From the NCBI RefSeq assembly GCF_000307875.1, contig NZ_AJLS01000063.1:18138-82137 (forward strand): a stretch of 64,000 nt of DNA, read 5' to 3'. The notes beneath the pieces were generated by a model. It ran no database searches. It was not told where the DNA came from and saw only the letters and a program-made list of their open reading frames with translations. Below are positions 62,985 through 64,000 of this stretch, in pieces (the first letter of the stretch is position 1; every line of letters starts with the position of its first letter). A program made the translations under genes and the position numbers. The stretch is from Neobacillus bataviensis LMG 21833 (lineage in GTDB: Bacteria > Bacillota > Bacilli > Bacillales > Cytobacillaceae).

Positions 62985-63659
62985 TTAGCTAAAATATTTT
63001 CGCAACTCATCAAAAACATCATTAGAAATAATTTCTTTTCCATATTCATGTACGCGGTGAATCGTTAGTTGTGTTTCATACCCATATTCAAGTAGGACAC
63101 TTAGTAGATCATCAATTTCATCTTCTTCAAATAAATCTTCCGGAAATTCTATATATAAATAATATCTTCCTTCAAAGTGATAAAGTTTTGTCACTAAATC
63201 ATCTAACCCTGCTCGATTCGATAAACTGATGACATCTTCGAAATCTTTAAAAGCCAGCAGGAATTCCAAGGTTTCTTCCTCAAGCAACAGGTCGTCATCA
63301 TCATCGGGATGATCTGGATTAAAATGCTGATCTAAGAGCTCTTCAATTTTACCATCTACAGGAATGTCTTTTAATTTATCAGTTGGAATAGGGAGCTCAA
63401 ACTTTTGACCATCTTTTGAAAGTTGTGCTTTGGTAACAAGAACCTCTAAACCCTTATCTAGGGCTTGAACTTGTATCCAAAGTGGACCTTCGGCAACGAA
63501 ATCCTCTTCACCATGAACCTCATCCATCATTTCCCAAAAGAGTTCTTCACTGCGTTCCCGATTGTACCAAATTTCCTCGCGATCAAAACCTCTTTCTTCA
63601 ATATCACCGTAGGAAATGTAGAATTTCACAGTATTCTCATTAATGCGTTCAATCTCCAT
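62985..63659 (-). CDS. mecA: ClpC adaptor protein MecA
   Basis: A 224-residue adaptor that targets ComK/ComS and others to ClpCP and drives ClpC hexamer assembly. The N-terminal target-binding domain (MEIERINENTVKFYISYGDI) is followed by an acidic linker (HPDDDDDLLLEEE, near residue 105) and the C-terminal ClpC-binding domain (from about 120; FKDFEDVISLSNR, YYLYIEFPEDLF). ATG 63659 is chosen over the adjacent ATG 63662 on spacing to GAGAGG. It is the right-hand end of the conserved block. Confidence 0.95.
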   Translation of the reverse strand: MEIERINENTVKFYISYGDIEERGFDREEIWYNRERSEELFWEMMDEVHGEEDFVAEGPLWIQVQALDKGLEVLVTKAQLSKDGQKFELPIPTDKLKDIPVDGKIEELLDQHFNPDHPDDDDDLLLEEETLEFLLAFKDFEDVISLSNRAGLDDLVTKLYHFEGRYYLYIEFPEDLFEEDEIDDLLSVLLEYGYETQLTIHRVHEYGKEIISNDVFDELRKYFS

Positions 63660-63747
63660 CATAACCTCTCCCTTCCATTTTCCATATTGAAGGGACTAAA
63701 TACCCCCAAGCAGATCATTCAATGAAAAATTACCTCTAAAAAAGCAA

Positions 63748-63775
63748 ATAATCTTGTACTTTCATTTTATGACAA
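63748..63775 (-). promoter_or_regulatory. Candidate mecA promoter
   Basis: Minus strand TTGTCA (63770-63775), 16 bp, GATTAT (63748-63753), about 90 bp upstream of mecA. Moderate match. Confidence 0.45.
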
Positions 63776-63899
63776 AAGTACTAATAAGGGAAATAAAAAA
63801 CGCAAAAATCTAAAAAACCATTATAATGCCTATTGGCTATTATTAAGATATTCTATATATTGTAGCAAAATGAATCCCAATCTACAAACTTTCTGCAAT

Positions 63900-64000
63900 T
63901 AAGAAAAGCGGATGCGCCCTGGTCAGCGGCGTATGGCCTGGAGCGCTCCAACTGAGATAAAGGAACACGAAGAGCCGGAGGCGATTCGATGTTGACTTAT
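63900..64000. repeat. Start of a probable dispersed GC-rich repeat, cut by the window edge
   Basis: Base composition shifts sharply from AT-rich to GC-rich at about 63905 (AAAAGCGGATGCGCC). The stretch holds the palindrome TGGAGCGCTCCA (near 63938-63950) and a GAGCCGGAGGCGATTCGATG block, with no coding frame. Elements beginning AAAGCGGANGCGCC are frequent between genes in Bacillaceae, so I read this as one copy. The rest of 63660-63899 is AT-rich promoter region. Confidence 0.5.

Overview
The window looks like chromosome from a spore-forming, low-GC Bacillaceae close to Neobacillus/Bacillus. It has spore-coat, spoVA and spoVIF genes, AGGAGG-type ribosome binding sites with many TTG/GTG starts, class IV polyhydroxyalkanoate (PHA) genes, and a right half whose order closely follows the mecA-yjb-yjc segment of Bacillus subtilis. 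Most genes lie on the minus strand. I saw no insertion sequence, prophage or CRISPR array.

Left part (1-16.9 kb): adhE; ppc; an SRPBCC protein; a YczE-like membrane protein; the copper operon ycnK-ycnJ-ycnI; an IDEAL-domain protein; an ABC-2 exporter whose ATPase gene is frameshifted; a hydrolase; a Bcr/CflA efflux pump; and the membrane-fluidity two-component system desK-desR without its desaturase.

PHA region (17-24.7 kb): phaC, phaR, two further helical proteins (one phasin-like), a short-chain dehydrogenase and an acyl-CoA ligase run on the minus strand. An alpha/beta-hydrolase lies on each side. A consensus promoter with a perfect palindrome over its -10 precedes the four phaC-proximal genes.

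Middle (24.7-39.3 kb): a short YitT-type protein, an acetyltransferase, a solitary trpB, the yknWXYZ peptide-resistance exporter behind a sigma-W-type promoter, a CorC-type transporter between paired palindromes, an aldo/keto reductase and a DUF3231 protein. Then comes an alkylation-repair island: adaA-ogt divergent from alkA, followed by an EndoIII-like glycosylase that lacks the lyase lysine. Next are a 51-bp tandem repeat, remnants of two dead genes and a tRNA-Val.

Right part (39.3-64 kb), ordered much as in B. subtilis: yjcH-yjcG-yjcF, yjcD, spoVIF, yjcZ, a yhcN/spoVAC-D-Eb operon, yjcA, cotZ/Y, cotO, fabI behind a FapR box, yjbQ, prpE, yjbO, nadK, relQ, yjbL, yjbK, yjbI, spxH, pepF, coiA, cls and mecA. 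This segment combines sporulation, competence/proteolysis control (mecA, coiA, spxH), (p)ppGpp synthesis and envelope functions. The last ~100 bases enter what looks like a dispersed repeat.
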